A DNA stretch of 64,000 nucleotides from Kitagawia praeruptora (lineage: Eukaryota; Streptophyta; Magnoliopsida; Apiales; Apiaceae): NCBI GenBank assembly GCA_037693485.1, contig CM075344.1, positions 24,016,501-24,080,500 of the forward strand, written 5' to 3'. The notes beneath the pieces were generated by a model. That model did not search any database. It worked only from the letters and a program-made list of their open reading frames with translations, and was not told the origin of the DNA. Made by a program: the position numbers and the translations under genes. Shown piece after piece: positions 35,283 through 46,916 of the stretch (within the stretch, counting starts at the first letter, position 1; every line of letters starts with the position of its first letter).

Positions 35283-38200
35283 TTAACTCAAATTTGCTTC
35301 GTACATCACTGTCTCCAACACAGGAAATGGAGGAGACCAAAAAACATTGGAGCAATTCACCATACAAGGTACCCTAGCTAACATATGGGCAACCTTATTG
35401 GCCTGCTTTTTAACATAAGAAATAGTGATACTAGAATTTCTTTCATGAAGTACATGACACTCTTGAAGCACATTGCCTACTTCCAAGTAATTTTCTGTTC
35501 CTCTGGCAACCGCATTAACAGTGAGCATGGAATCACTTTCAACATCCACATTGCTAAGCTGCAATTCGTGAATCCACTGCAGAGCTTCCAACAAACCCCT
35601 TGTCTCAGCCTCAAAAACGGATACTGCACCTGCAAACCTACAGTTCTTCGCTTGAATAAATTCACCCCTATGGTTCCTAATTACCATTCCCACTGCAAAC
35701 GATGAATCACCACTAAAGACAGATGCATCTACGTTTAACTTCAGTCTTCCTGTTATTAGAGCTGACCACCTCACCACCTCTGATCCAGATTTTTGTAACC
35801 GAGACCCAAGCATCCCAGTTTTTTCCCGTCGCACTTCTCTCCACTGACTAACTTGAGCTATACTCCATTGCATTGCTATCTCAGGTGTCAGCTTCTTTTG
35901 TTCCCAGACTTGCTTATTCCTCGCCCACCATATACCCCATAATACAGAGGCCGTTTGCACCAAAACCTCCTGTGATTCCTTAGCCAGTCTTTCTAGTAAC
36001 CATCTCAGTGTTGATTCCACTAATGAACTGTCAAACTCTGCATTCAACAGCCCCCAGCATTGCTTTGCATAGCTACAATCCAGGAACACGTGAAGTAGGT
36101 GTTCAACATCAATCCCGCACATAGGACACATTATAGTTGTTCGAACACCTTTACCCCTCAACAAATTCCGAACAGGCACATTGTTCCTACAAATTCTCCA
36201 AAGTAGAATCTTAATCTTATGTGGTACGTCGATTTTCCACAACTGCTTCCATCCTTGCTCATGAGCATCATCACAATATACTCCATTTCGAGTATGCCAG
36301 TACCTATACACGGATTTGACACTATACTTACCATCCACAGCTTCTGTCCAAGCAATGTGATCACTTACCTGATTGGTTGGAATAGGTGTTGCTAATATCG
36401 CCTTAGCATCACAGTCTAAGAATAAACTGTTCACCTTTTGAGTATCCCATTTCTTAACACCAGGAGAAAATAACTCGCAAGCCTTAACAACCTCTGTTTC
36501 AACAGTGCGTACAGTCTCTACTCTATAACCTTCCTTGCCTCTGAGCCAAGCATCACTAAAAACATTTATAGTCGCCCCATCCCCTAACACCCATCTGAAA
36601 CCATGCTTTACAACTTCTTTTGCTTGCCACAAGCCCGACCAGATAAAACTCGCCCCACCCCCTCTACTTGCATCAAACAATGAGCTATTTGGGTAATATT
36701 TCGATTTAAACACCCGTGCCACCAGCGTATCTGGGTTATTGATAAACTGCCAACATTGTTTCCCCAGCAAGGCAAGGTTGAACCCCTGCAGATCCCTGAA
36801 TCCCAGTCCCCCTGTGCACTTAGATGAACTCATATTTGTCCATGATAACCACTTGATACCTTTTTTATTGTCTTGACCTGATCCCCACCAAAAACTGTTC
36901 ATCATCCTCTCGAGTTCCTGACAGAGTGATTTAGGAATTAGAAAATAAGACATATCATAAGACGGTATCATCTGTGCTACACTTCGAATAAGAACTGCTT
37001 TGCCCGCTCGCGACAAACACTTTGCACTCCAACCTTTAATTTTATTCCATATACGATCCTTTAGATAATTAAAAACCACCTTCTTCGATTTTCCAATAAG
37101 CGATGGGAGCCCCAGATAATGCCCTGTACTCAAATCATTTCGAACTCCTAACAGGTCCTTAATTTCATTTTGTTTATCCATCCTGACATTGGAGCTGAAA
37201 AAAATCCCAGACTTTTGAAGATTTATGGCCTGCCCTGAGCTTACTTTGTATCTTTGCAACACATCCCTTATCTCTTTAGCCTCCTCAAGATCTTCTCTGC
37301 AAAATAAGAAGCTATCATCGGCGAATAACAGATGGGTTATTGCCGGAGCTTGTGCTGTAATTTGACAACCATGAATTTTACTCATCGCAGCAGCATCCTT
37401 AATCAACCTAGACAAACCTTCAACACAAAATAGAAACAAATACGGGGACAAGGGGTCTCCCTGATGCAAACCCCTCATAGGAGTAAGAGGACCAACTTGG
37501 GCGCCATTGAAATTTATAGAATACGATACCGTTGTAATGCATAACATAATCCAGTCCATCCATTTTTTTGAAAAACCCATTCTCTGCATTTGACTCCTTA
37601 AGAACCCCCAATCTACTCGATCATAAGCTTTACTAACATCAAGTTTTAACGCTACTTCCCCCTCTGTACCTCTTTTCTTCTATTTCATGTAGTACAACAG
37701 CTCAAATGCCACTAAAGCGTTGTCTGTAATGCTCCTCCCTGGCACAAACGCGGATTAATTCTCAGAGATTATCCCCGGTAATAGCTTTCGAAGACGATTT
37801 GCCAGAACCTTAGCAATTATCTTATATAACACATTACACAGTGCTATGGGACGTAGATCCTTCATAGTCTCCGCGTTTTCTTTCTTCAGAATTAACATAA
37901 CATTCGTGTTGTTAATATCTGCTGGGAACGACAAGTCAAGCATCCAGTTCTTACAACATTGAAACACTTCCTTCCCTAATAACTTCCAAAAATTCTGAAA
38001 GAAAGCCGGGTTTATTCCATCCGGGCCCGAAGCTTTATCCGGATGCATTTGACTAATTGCGTCCGTAAATTCCTCCATTGTAAATTCAGCCTCAAGCTCC
38101 CTGTTGTGCTCATCAGTAATGACCTCTTCATTTGTACTTCCAATGACCTCCTCTACTCTACCATCATGATCGAATAGTTTCTGGAAATACTCCTTTACTA

Positions 38201-39362
38201 CCTGGCACATTTCTTCATGGTCTTGCAGCATCTCTCCATCTTCATTTCTAAGCTTAGTAACATGATTCAACCTCTTTCTCGTCGTAGCAAAAGCATGAAA
38301 GAACTTCAAGTTGGAGTCCCCATCTAACAACCAAAACGATTTAGCTCTTTGTTTCCAATAAACCTCCTCGTGCATCAACAGCTCATCCAACTTGCTTTTT
38401 CCTTCAAAATACTTCCTGGTTCTCTCATCAGTTGCACAATCTTCATACAGATTGATGACTTCCTTCTGTTTTCGAATTTTCTCCCTGAACTTGTTAAAGA
38501 ACTCTTTACCCCACTTCTCCATAAAACCAGACAAGTCTATCAGCTTTGGTAAAAAGTGAATCGGGGCCAGATTCGCCCAGTATCTACTAACCTCCTCATG
38601 AAAAGTCTTTTCCTTTAGCCAAGTGTTTTCAAACCGAAAATGAAACTTCTTCTTAGAATGTTCCAAACTGCAGAGATTAATTTGGATTGGTTCATGATCA
38701 GAACATATAGTGTGATGCACACTGAGTTTATAGAGAGGGAATAATTGCCACCATGACGCTGTTGCAAAAGCCCTATCTAAGCGTTCACGTACCCAGTCTT
38801 TAGTGCCCCTACTCTTCTCCCATGTGTAGTTACCCCCTGTCAAATCCAGCTCTATTAACTCACATTCCTCAACAGTTTTACGGAAGCCATCCAGTAAAAC
38901 TTGCGGGTGTTTATGGTTTCCTTTCTTGTCAGCTTCACTCAGCATATCATTAAAGTCACCCACAATGCACCAAGATAGCGACGACTTACCTGCAATCTCC
39001 TTTATATAATTCCACGATTCCCTTCTCCTCGTACGTTCAGGAAACCCATAGAAACATGTCATCCTCCATTCCGGGATATTGTCTTTCAACATAAGAACAT
39101 CAATGTGATTATTTGAAAAATCACTAACTTTACAGTTAACACTTCTCCCCCAAAACACAGCCAAACCCCCACCTCGTCCAATGTTATCAACTGACCAGTA
39201 CTCTGCAAAACCAAACTTCGAGCACAACCTTTTTATTCTTTCTTTATTTGAAAACGTTTCAGACAAAAAAAAATCAGGTTTTAGAGATTTAACCAAATCT
39301 CCTAGAACTCGAACTGCTCGAAGGTTCCCCAACCCTCGGCAGTTCCAGCTTAAGGTTTTCAT
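35283..39362 (-). pseudogene. LINE ORF2: endonuclease, reverse transcriptase, RNase H; two stop codons
   Basis: A single frame of 1,359 codons from ATG at 39362. The N-terminal third is an AP-type endonuclease (W-N-C-R-G, S-E-T-F, G-D-F-N-D, S-D-H-E-P-I). RT follows, with H-Q-G-D-P-L-S-P and the catalytic F-A-D-D. Next is a zf-RVT region (C-P-M-C-G...H-L-L-H-V-F-L-D-C), and a C-terminal RNase H domain (N-V-D-A-S, E-A-E-T-R-G, V-E-S-D-S). TAA at 37757-37755 and TAG at 37682-37680 interrupt the RT without changing frame. ORF2 overlaps the end of ORF1 by ATGA, suiting reinitiation of translation. Confidence 0.93.
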
Positions 39363-40555
39363 TGTTGGTGGCTGGCTTGCAACGCAAGCTCAGCCAATTC
39401 ATTTGTTGAAGAGGTTGCACAATTCTTTCCAGAAAGAACAACATCTGTGTTTGAACTCTTACAACTTCGGCCTTTAATTAACCCACCAGCAGTGTCCATA
39501 ATATCATACACTTTTGGGCCTCCCCTCATTCTTTTCCTTTCAGTTAATTTAAGCCCACTAAACTCCTCATCCTCCAGCCCACTTTCAAAATTTGAACTTC
39601 CATCCAATCCCCGAAAACCCGCTATTTTTACACCCGCATTATCTGTATACGTAACAACCTCTCTTGATTTCCCCTGTAAACTAATCATATCCCTTATAAT
39701 CAGCTGATTTCCTTCTTCCCCGTTGCTACCCCCCTTTGATTTCGGATCACCGTTGACTCTTCCAGCCCGCTCTTCCCAGTTTGAATCTCCCTCCTCCCTT
39801 AGCCACTTACTTTTCGCCGGACTTGTCATTCGTCGTGGCGGCGCACGTAACCAGCTGCCCCAGTCTTTACTAATCTCTTCATTTCCTCTGTTCAAGAATT
39901 TCCTACAGTACCTTTCAGTATGTGACATTAGCCCACACGTGAAACAAAAATCTCCCAACCGTTCATACTTGCAATTGATGATTACTTCTGTTCCATTCTT
40001 CCTCACTATTTTCTTTCTCCGTTTTAGTGGCTTTCTTACATCAACTCTGATTTTAATTCTCATAAATTCGCGCCATATACTCGAGTTATTCTTAGTGTCA
40101 TACTCCAAGAATTCTCCAAAGAAATCACCAAGCTGCTTCCCAACACTTTCCAACATGAACCCAGTAGGTAGATCATAAAGTTGAATCCACATGTTAATGT
40201 GCCACAGTGGAACATTCATGGGCTCCTCTCCATGTGGTATTGCAGATATAATCAGCATTGCATTATCGAATGACCACAGACCTCCCTTCAACACCCAACC
40301 CAAATCTTCCTTATGATAAAATTGAAACAGAAAAATCCCCGGTTCAAGCTCTTTAATATTGATCCCCATTGCCGGCTTCCAAACATCTGCTAATTTCGAT
40401 TTCACATTCCTTTCTGTGAGAAATCTTCCGACTGCACACAATTCATATTTCGTTGTCTCCTCCTCCACATCTCCACCAAAAATAAAAGCTGTATTTTCTT
40501 CCTCATCTATATCCAGACCTACCATGCGCTCATTCAAATCTTGATATCGTGACAT
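39359..40555 (-). CDS. LINE ORF1: DUF4283 and zinc-knuckle RNA-binding protein
   Basis: An intact 398-aa frame. Residues about 20-180 have the DUF4283 pattern common to plant LINE ORF1 (L-W-H-I-N-M-W-I-Q-L-Y-D-L-P). A CCHC knuckle C-F-T-C-G-L-M-S-H-T-E-R-Y-C follows near residue 200, and the C-terminal half is polar and disordered-looking. The protein would coat LINE RNA. Its stop codon overlaps the ORF2 start in ATGA. ORF1 is intact while ORF2 has two stops. Confidence 0.9.
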   Translation of the reverse strand: MSRYQDLNERMVGLDIDEEENTAFIFGGDVEEETTKYELCAVGRFLTERNVKSKLADVWKPAMGINIKELEPGIFLFQFYHKEDLGWVLKGGLWSFDNAMLIISAIPHGEEPMNVPLWHINMWIQLYDLPTGFMLESVGKQLGDFFGEFLEYDTKNNSSIWREFMRIKIRVDVRKPLKRRKKIVRKNGTEVIINCKYERLGDFCFTCGLMSHTERYCRKFLNRGNEEISKDWGSWLRAPPRRMTSPAKSKWLREEGDSNWEERAGRVNGDPKSKGGSNGEEGNQLIIRDMISLQGKSREVVTYTDNAGVKIAGFRGLDGSSNFESGLEDEEFSGLKLTERKRMRGGPKVYDIMDTAGGLIKGRSCKSSNTDVVLSGKNCATSSTNELAELALQASHQQ

Positions 40556-40582
40556 ATTATCAAACTCACACGACCCAAACTT

Positions 40583-40896
40583 TGTTGGGCTTTAGCTTAG
40601 CATTTGGGCTTGAGTTATTGATCCAAACATTGTCAGTTAGTCCAGTATTATGTTTACGTTATGTTTTCTGTTTTTGAATAAGTCAGCTAGCATTAGAGTC
40701 GTTATGGAACGTGCTAGTAGTTGCTCATTTTTAGGATAACAGTTTCCTAGTTTATTGCCATGACTGATGCCACGATCTGTGTGTGCTCAGTTTACTTATT
40801 TATAGCATGTACGTTGCTTTCATTTAATTTAAGAAGTTTCCCCAGAACTCTATTTCATTCTCTGCATTTTATACACAGATAGGTTTAGTTTGTACA
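40583..40896 (+). repeat. 5' LTR of the young copia element
   Basis: 314 bp, TGTTGGGC...TTTGTACA. A TATA-like TATTTATAG is near 40796-40805. It appears identical to 45198-45511. Confidence 0.95.
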
Positions 40897-40898
40897 TG

Positions 40899-40910
40899 TG
40901 GTATCAGAGC
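40899..40910 (+). promoter_or_regulatory. Primer binding site, initiator tRNA-Met
   Basis: TGGTATCAGAGC starts two bases after the 5' LTR; CCAGG follows a few bases later. Confidence 0.92.
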
Positions 40911-40932
40911 TAACCAGGTTCTAGGTTAGTAT

Positions 40933-43900
40933 ATGCCAAAGTATCAACCAAAAGACCAGAAAGAAGCTATGGAGACGTCCAAGGCGAAAGAAGGAGGTCC
41001 TGTTGGTTTGAGCTACCCAATGCTAACGAAAAGCAATTACACAGCGTGGTCCATTAAAATGAAGGTGTTTCTGAAGGCTCAAGGCGTTTGGGGAGCGATC
41101 GAATAATCGGATCCCAAAGCAATCGTTGAAGATAAGACGGTTCAAGTGGCCCTTGCTACCATATATCAAGGAGTATCTGAGGAGGTGTTATTGGCCATTG
41201 CTGACAAGGAAACTGCTAAAGAGGCATGGGAATCTATCAAGAAAATGTGTATGGGTGTGGAGAAAGTGAAAGAAGCAAAGGTGCAAACATTAAAGGGAGA
41301 GTTTGAATCCTTGACCATGAAGGAAACTGATGGTATTGACGAGTTTTGTATGAAGTTAAGTGGGATTGTAACAAATATACGAGTACTTGGTGAAGTTATG
41401 GAGGAATCATCTGTGGTGAGAAAAATACTACGTGCAGTCCCGGACAAGTTTGTTCAACTAGCTTCGAATATATAACAATTTGGAGACATCAAGACCATGA
41501 CTGTGGAAGAAGTTGTGGGTCGATTAAAGGCTCATGAAGAGAGAACTAAAGGGAAGTCTGAGAGTTCTGGTGATCGCCTATTACTTGCCCAAGGAGAGTG
41601 GTCCAAGAGGTCCAGCAAGAATGGTGGGACAAGTCCTGGTGGTCAACGAGGTCGAGGCTCTGGTTCCTACCGGGGCAGAGGTCGAAGTCTCTCTCGAGGT
41701 GGCAACTCAGGGAGAGGATATCAGAATCGTGGAGAAGACAAGTCAAGAGGACATACTCCAAACAGAGACAGTAGAGACAACAAAGACAAGAGTCATGTCA
41801 AATGCTTTAATTGCAATGTCTATGGGCATTTCGCTGCAGAATGCAGGAAGCCATCGCGACGAGAAAAGGATCGAGAAAAGGGACAGTCACAGGAGGCAAA
41901 TCTTACGTTAGCAAGTCAGGATGATGAGCCAACATTGTTGTTCACGGAGTGTAAATAGAAGGATGGTGATGTTGTTTTGCTAAATGAAGAAAGCTTGAAC
42001 CCAAGTTTGATTAACAGGGGGCATAATGATGACTCAAATCTGTGGTATCTGGACAATGGTGCCAGTAACCACATGACAGGAAGGAAGGCAAAGTTCACAT
42101 CCTTGGATGAAAGTGTGACTGGAGCAGTTAAGTTTAGTGATGGCTCGAGTGTCAGAATTGAAGGGAAAGGCTCGATCATGTTTCGCTGCAAGAATGGAGA
42201 AGAGAGATGCTTGAAGGACGTCTACTACATACCAACGTTGAAGAATAACATTATTAGCTTGGGGCAGCTCTCAGAATCTGGTAATAAGGTTATGCTACAA
42301 GGGAATTATCTCTGGGTGAATGATGATCAAGGAGAATTACTGATGAAGGTCAAACGATCACCAAATCGCTTGTACAAAATTCTGATTGATGATAATTCAC
42401 CGTCATGCTTACTGTCCAAAACAGAAGAAACTAGTTGGCTCTGGCACTTAAGGCTTGGGCACGTAAACTTCCAAGCCATGAAGATGTTGGCAAATGAGGG
42501 AATGGCTCGAGGCATACCAAAGTTCGTTAAGCCAAAGGGAGTCTGTGAAGGATGTTTGCTGTCTAAACAAACACAGACACCGTTCCCACAGCAATCACAG
42601 TTCTCAGCCAAAGAGAAGCTAGAACTTGTACACGCAGACTTGTGTGGCCCAATCTCACCTCCAACTCCTGCAGGTAATCGCTATTTTTTCCTCCTTGTTG
42701 ATGATTTCAGTAGAATGATGTGGGTGTTTATGTTACGAAATAAAAGCGATGCTTTACTTGCATTCAAAAGATTTAAGTTAGTAGCTGAAAGGGAAGCTAA
42801 GTGCCCAATAAAAACCTTGCGAACCGATCGTGGGGGTGAGTTTACTTCACATGAATTTCAGAGTTTTTGTGAGGATTCTGGCATTGTAAGGCACCTAACA
42901 GCTCCATACTCTCCACAACAAAATGGGGTCGTGGAGAGGAGGAACAGAACAGTTGTGGCTATGACAAGGGGGCTGTTAAAGGAAAAGGGAATGCCATCTG
43001 TCTATTGGGCAGAGGCAGTTCGACATTCCATCTATTTGTTGAACAGGTTGCCAACAAAAACATTGAAGGGTGAAACGCCATATGAAGCTTGGAAAGGTTT
43101 CAAACCTCAGCTTGATCATGTAAAGGTTTTTGGGTGTTTAGCTCACATGAAGGTGCCTAAGGTTCACACATCGAAGCTTGATGATAGAAGTAAGCCAGTT
43201 ATTTATTTGGGCAAAGAGCCCGGGACTAAGGCATACAGGCTGCATGATCCTGCTACTGGGAAGCTATCTGTAAGCAGGGACGTCGTGTTTGAGGAAGACA
43301 AAGCATGGAAGTGGGAGTCACAATCTGTGGAAGGTATGAGTAATGTTAACTCATTTGTTATCATTAACACAAATGCTATAGAGAATCCAGGAGAAGCAGG
43401 TGATGATGATGGATGGTTAACTCCAAGTCGAGGTAATGATGGGTGGTCGACTCCTAGTCATTCGATCACAACTGGCTCACCTCAAGAAACAAGTGCAGGC
43501 TCAAGTTCAAACAGTGCAAGCTCAAGTTTAAACAGTGAGTCTAGCAGTACTCCTCCCAGAAAATTCAGACTGATTAGTGACATTTACAATGTCACTGATG
43601 AGATCGAATTGCCAGATGAGGAAATGTTGTTGGGGATTGAAGAACCTGCTAGTTATAACGAGGCAGAAAAGGAGATTGAATGGAGAAAAGCAATGGAATC
43701 TGAAATAAACGCAGTGGAGAAAAACAAGACTTGGGTGTTGACAGACCTACCACCCGGGAGAAAGGCAATTAGTTTGAAATGGGTGTTCAAGCTAAAGAAA
43801 AACACGAAAGGAGAAGTTGTAAAGTATAAAGCAAGAATCGTAGCTAAAGGGTATGTGCAGCAACAAGGAGTTGATTTCGATGAGGTTTTTGCCCCTGTTA

Positions 43901-45177
43901 CGAGGTTAGAAACAGTGCGATTGTTACTGGCATTAGCTGCAAAGAATAGTTGGGAAGTTCATCATATGGACGTCAAATCAGCCTTTCTAAATGGTGAACT
44001 ATTGGAAGAGGTATACGTAAAGCAGCCCGAAGGATTTGTCACAAAAGGGCAGGAATAGAAGGTTTATAAGTTGTTGAAGGCTTTATATGGCCTACGACAG
44101 GCTCCAAGAGCCTGGTATTCTCGGCTCAACAGGTGTTTGAAGAGTTTGGGATTTGAGAGATGTCCTTACGACCAAGCTCTTTACACAAAGAAAGAAGGAG
44201 ATGAAAATCTAATCGTTGCTGTTTACGTAGATGATCTCTTAGTGACTGGGTCGAGTTTTAAGAACATTTTGAAGTTCAAAGCACAGATGAAGGGAGAGTT
44301 CGAAATGAGTGATTTAGGCAAGCTAGCCTACTATCTTGGTCTGGAAGTTGAACAGAACAAGGAATTTACTGAGTTGAAGCAGAGTGCTTACGCACGAAAA
44401 TTACTTGAGAAGGCAAATATGCTGGAATGCAATTCTGTGAAGTATCCAATGGAGCCTCGAGTTCAAATTCATAAAGATGAGAATGGAAAGCTGGTTGATG
44501 CATCAAGGTACCGAAGTCTGATTGGTGGTTTAAGATATTTGGTGAATACGAGGCCAGATATAGCTTATTCGGTTGGTGTGGTGAGTAGGTATATGGAATC
44601 ACCAACTTCGCTTCATATGGGAGCTGTTAAACGAATTCTGCGCTATGTCAAGGGAACGTTGGACTACGGTTTAAGATACACAAAAGGGAAAGGAAACTAC
44701 ATATTGTCGGGGTTTTCTGACAGTGATTTTGCAGGAGACAAGGAAGATCGAAAAAGCACAGGAGGGATGGCGTTCTATCTAAATGAGAATTTGATCACAT
44801 GGGTGTCCCAGAAACAGAAGTGCGTGGCCCTCTCCTCCTGTGAGGCTGAGTTTATGGCTGCAAATGCAGCAGCTTGTCAGGGTGTTTGGCTTCGAAGTTT
44901 GCTAAGGCAGATAGCTGATCTTGGTCCAGGGCCTGTAATAATTTATGTGGACAATAAGTCGACGATTGATTTGTCAAAGAATCCTGTATCTCATGGTCGC
45001 AGTAAACACATAGATGTACGGTTTCATTTTATTCGAGATTGCATTGAGCGAGGAGATATTCTGGTGAAGTATGTAAAAACAACAGAGCAGAAAGCAGATG
45101 TGCTGACAAAGCCTATGTTCACAAGGAAGTTTGAAGAAATGAGAGGATTGCTGGGAGTTGAAGACTTGATGAAGTAA
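40933..45177 (+). pseudogene. Copia gag-pol, one frame with four stop codons
   Basis: From ATG at 40933 a single frame of about 1,415 codons stays in register to TAA at 45175. It is broken only by TAA 41104-41106, TAA 41473-41475, TAG 41956-41958 and TAG 44056-44058. Domains in order: gag, CCHC knuckle C-F-N-C-N-V-Y-G-H-F-A-A-E-C (41803-41844), protease L-D-N-G-A-S (42049-42066), integrase (W-H-L-R-L-G-H, C-E-G-C, A-D-L-C-G-P, L-R-T-D-R-G-G-E-F, Q-Q-N-G-V-V-E-R), RT with L-Y-G-L-R-Q-A-P-R-A-W-Y and Y-V-D-D, and RNase H with D-S-D-F-A-G. No frameshift was found. As it stands it cannot make a full polyprotein. Confidence 0.95.
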
Positions 45178-45197
45178 GTTTGAATCAAGGGAGAGAA

Positions 45198-45511
45198 TGT
45201 TGGGCTTTAGCTTAGCATTTGGGCTTGAGTTATTGATCCAAACATTGTCAGTTAGTCCAGTATTATGTTTACGTTATGTTTTCTGTTTTTGAATAAGTCA
45301 GCTAGCATTAGAGTCGTTATGGAACGTGCTAGTAGTTGCTCATTTTTAGGATAACAGTTTCCTAGTTTATTGCCATGACTGATGCCACGATCTGTGTGTG
45401 CTCAGTTTACTTATTTATAGCATGTACGTTGCTTTCATTTAATTTAAGAAGTTTCCCCAGAACTCTATTTCATTCTCTGCATTTTATACACAGATAGGTT
45501 TAGTTTGTACA
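45198..45511 (+). repeat. 3' LTR of the young copia element
   Basis: 314 bp, preceded by the purine tract AAGGGAGAGAA and followed by the target duplication AACTT. Confidence 0.95.
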
Positions 45512-45715
45512 AACTTCAATGGTTAAAAGTTTGAATGGAGAGAAAAACAAAAGACTCTCACATGAATGGAGAGAACGTATGCCACTAATCCTAATCAATA
45601 ACATTGAATAAGCACAATTCATGTAAACACCACAGACAAGCATAAGTATAAAAACATATACACACGCACGCATATATGCATATGTTTGTAAGAACTGAGA
45701 ATGATACATACATAC

Positions 45716-45770
45716 CTCTGAGTGGGCGGAAAGTTGGGCGTGGAGCGAATTAGCGGCGGGAGATTTGACG
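45716..45770 (-). other. RPC10: Proposed 5' UTR exon 1 of the RPC10-like gene
   Basis: On the minus strand a GC-richer stretch (CCCGCCGC..., no ATG) about 30 bp downstream of a TATA box ends in CAGAG|GTATG, a strong splice donor. It would join TGCAAGATGG of exon 2. The left limit is the donor; the start near 45770 is estimated from the TATA distance. No cDNA is available to confirm it. Confidence 0.55.
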
Positions 45771-45797
45771 ACTGATATTAATTACCACTTTTGAAGA

Positions 45798-45808
45798 GCA
45801 TATATAGA
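45798..45808 (-). promoter_or_regulatory. TATA box upstream of proposed RPC10 exon 1
   Basis: Minus strand TCTATATATGC, about 30 bp before the proposed transcription start. It is placed outside the LINE and its duplications, so it is host sequence. Confidence 0.5.
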
Positions 45809-46059
45809 GAGATTCTTATTCGGAATATTTCTGCTTCAAATTAGCCAATTAGGTATTTCTTGCAATATAGTCGGTGCCTTTTTCAAATAATATTCACGAC
45901 AGTGTGATGACATGCTTGTGCATGCATCATCATTTACGATGCGTGCTTCAAGTATTGCGGGTCAAAATTACCTAAAAGTAAAATAATTAAAAATCTCTCC
46001 ATGATATTGACGTTTTGTAATTTTGGTGCCTGTTTTGGAGCTGTGGCTGTTATGTGCAG

Positions 46060-46099
46060 ATCCCGATTGAAGATGATGAAAATGAAGATTCTACTTCAG
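46060..46099 (+). CDS. Putative small exon of an unknown gene
   Basis: A 40-bp stretch between TATGTGCAG and CAG|GTGCTATT reads I-P-I-E-D-D-E-N-E-D-S-T-S in one frame. Joining it to the next candidate at 47658 keeps that frame and leads to a stop. No homologous protein is recognised and no upstream exon was found, so it may be a gene fragment or coincidence. Confidence 0.25.
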
Positions 46100-46695
46100 G
46101 TGCTATTGTGTCCTTTTCCTTTCTTCTTCTTATTTCTTTATCCTGTTGTGTTAAAATGAGATTGTCTATGTTAAAGTTTTCCAAAATGAGTCACAGAAAT
46201 CATAAAAATGGTACATTATCTTTTCTCTTAATATTTCTAACGACCATGTTTTTTAGGTTATTGTATATTCGTGCGTCTGCAACATATAAATGAAAAGGCT
46301 GCATATATATTGGTATCTGAATATGTTTACGCTTTCTATCAAATTGATTCATATGCTTTAGATTTACTGTGCCTCCATATTATATAAACATGTTTTAATT
46401 GTACATATATATTTTCTTTATATGAGCTTGAGAATTTAGATTTATTTAGTAATTATAGATTCATGGTTTCAAAATTTTTTATATAGTCCGTATGAAAGAA
46501 GAAAGAGAATTATTTTAATTATGCTTGAATGTATGAGATGATTTTTGTGTGCTTTACACGAGTTATTGTAGAGTACTAGATGAGGTAGGAATGCAAATCG
46601 AAAATTTTTTGGGTTTAACTTTGAACCTTTCAAGATAGGTCCTTTCTAGTCTGTTGTCAATGGTGGGTGAGTCCGTATTTTCTAGAATAAATTTA

Positions 46696-46916
46696 GAGGG
46701 TGTTTGGCAAATTGACTGATCAACTTATAAGTTACTTATTTCGGAAAAAAATTCGTATTTACATATTTTTTTCTTAGAGAAAAATGTGTATCGGGAGTTT
46801 AATATTCGTTATCTTGCAAAAATAAGTTATTTATTTCAGAAAAAAGTACATATTTCCTAACTTTTTTCCAAGATAAGTAACTTATTTCTGAAAAATAAGA
46901 TTTCCCAAACGGGCCC
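46696..46916. mobile_element. Tourist-like (PIF/Harbinger) MITE, 221 bp
   Basis: Inverted ends are GAGGGTGTTTGG and CCAAACGGGCCC, extended by AAGTTACTTATTT-type inverted sequence. It is flanked by the 3-bp duplication TTA (46693-46695 and 46917-46919), as expected for PIF/Harbinger. No ORF. Confidence 0.75.

Larger units (their letters stand above)
40583..45511 (+). mobile_element. Young copia element (Ivana/Oryco-like) nested in the LINE
   Basis: Two 314-bp LTRs read identically by eye, and a perfect 5-bp duplication AACTT lies at 40578-40582 and 45512-45516. A primer site follows the 5' LTR and GGGAGAGAA precedes the 3' LTR. One gag-pol frame fills the interior. The lineage name rests on remembered similarity around the protease (L-W-Y-L-D-N-G-A-S-N-H-M-T-G) and is tentative. 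The insertion is antisense to the RPC10-like gene. Confidence 0.95.
35254..45576 (-). mobile_element. Full-length L1-type LINE, interrupted in its 5' UTR by a copia element
   Basis: A perfect 15-bp target duplication GTATGCCACTAATCC lies at 35239-35253 and 45577-45591. The 3' end has a short A tail (T10 on the + strand, 35254-35263). ORF1 and ORF2 lie in order on the minus strand. Removing the copia insertion (40583-45511 and one 5-bp duplication) leaves a LINE of about 5.4 kb with a 5' UTR of about 90 bp. It lies in the same orientation as the RPC10-like gene, within intron 1. Confidence 0.95.
33770..45715 (-). other. RPC10: Intron 1 of the RPC10-like gene, enlarged by transposons
   Basis: The proposed donor CAGAG|GTATG (45716/45715) and acceptor TTTCAG|TGCAAG (33770/33769) define an intron of about 11.9 kb in the 5' UTR. 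A LINE with a nested copia accounts for 10.3 kb; an hAT-like and a Mutator-like MITE add 0.7 kb. Remaining intron DNA (33772-33966, 34419-34646, 34933-35238 and 45592-45711) is AT-rich with no gene seen. That exon 1 belongs to this gene is inference from splice signals, strand and promoter. Confidence 0.6.

Noticed and set aside
45500..45709. 69-aa minus-strand ORF
   Set aside because: It crosses from the proposed intron 1 into the LINE and LTR edge, with no conserved features.
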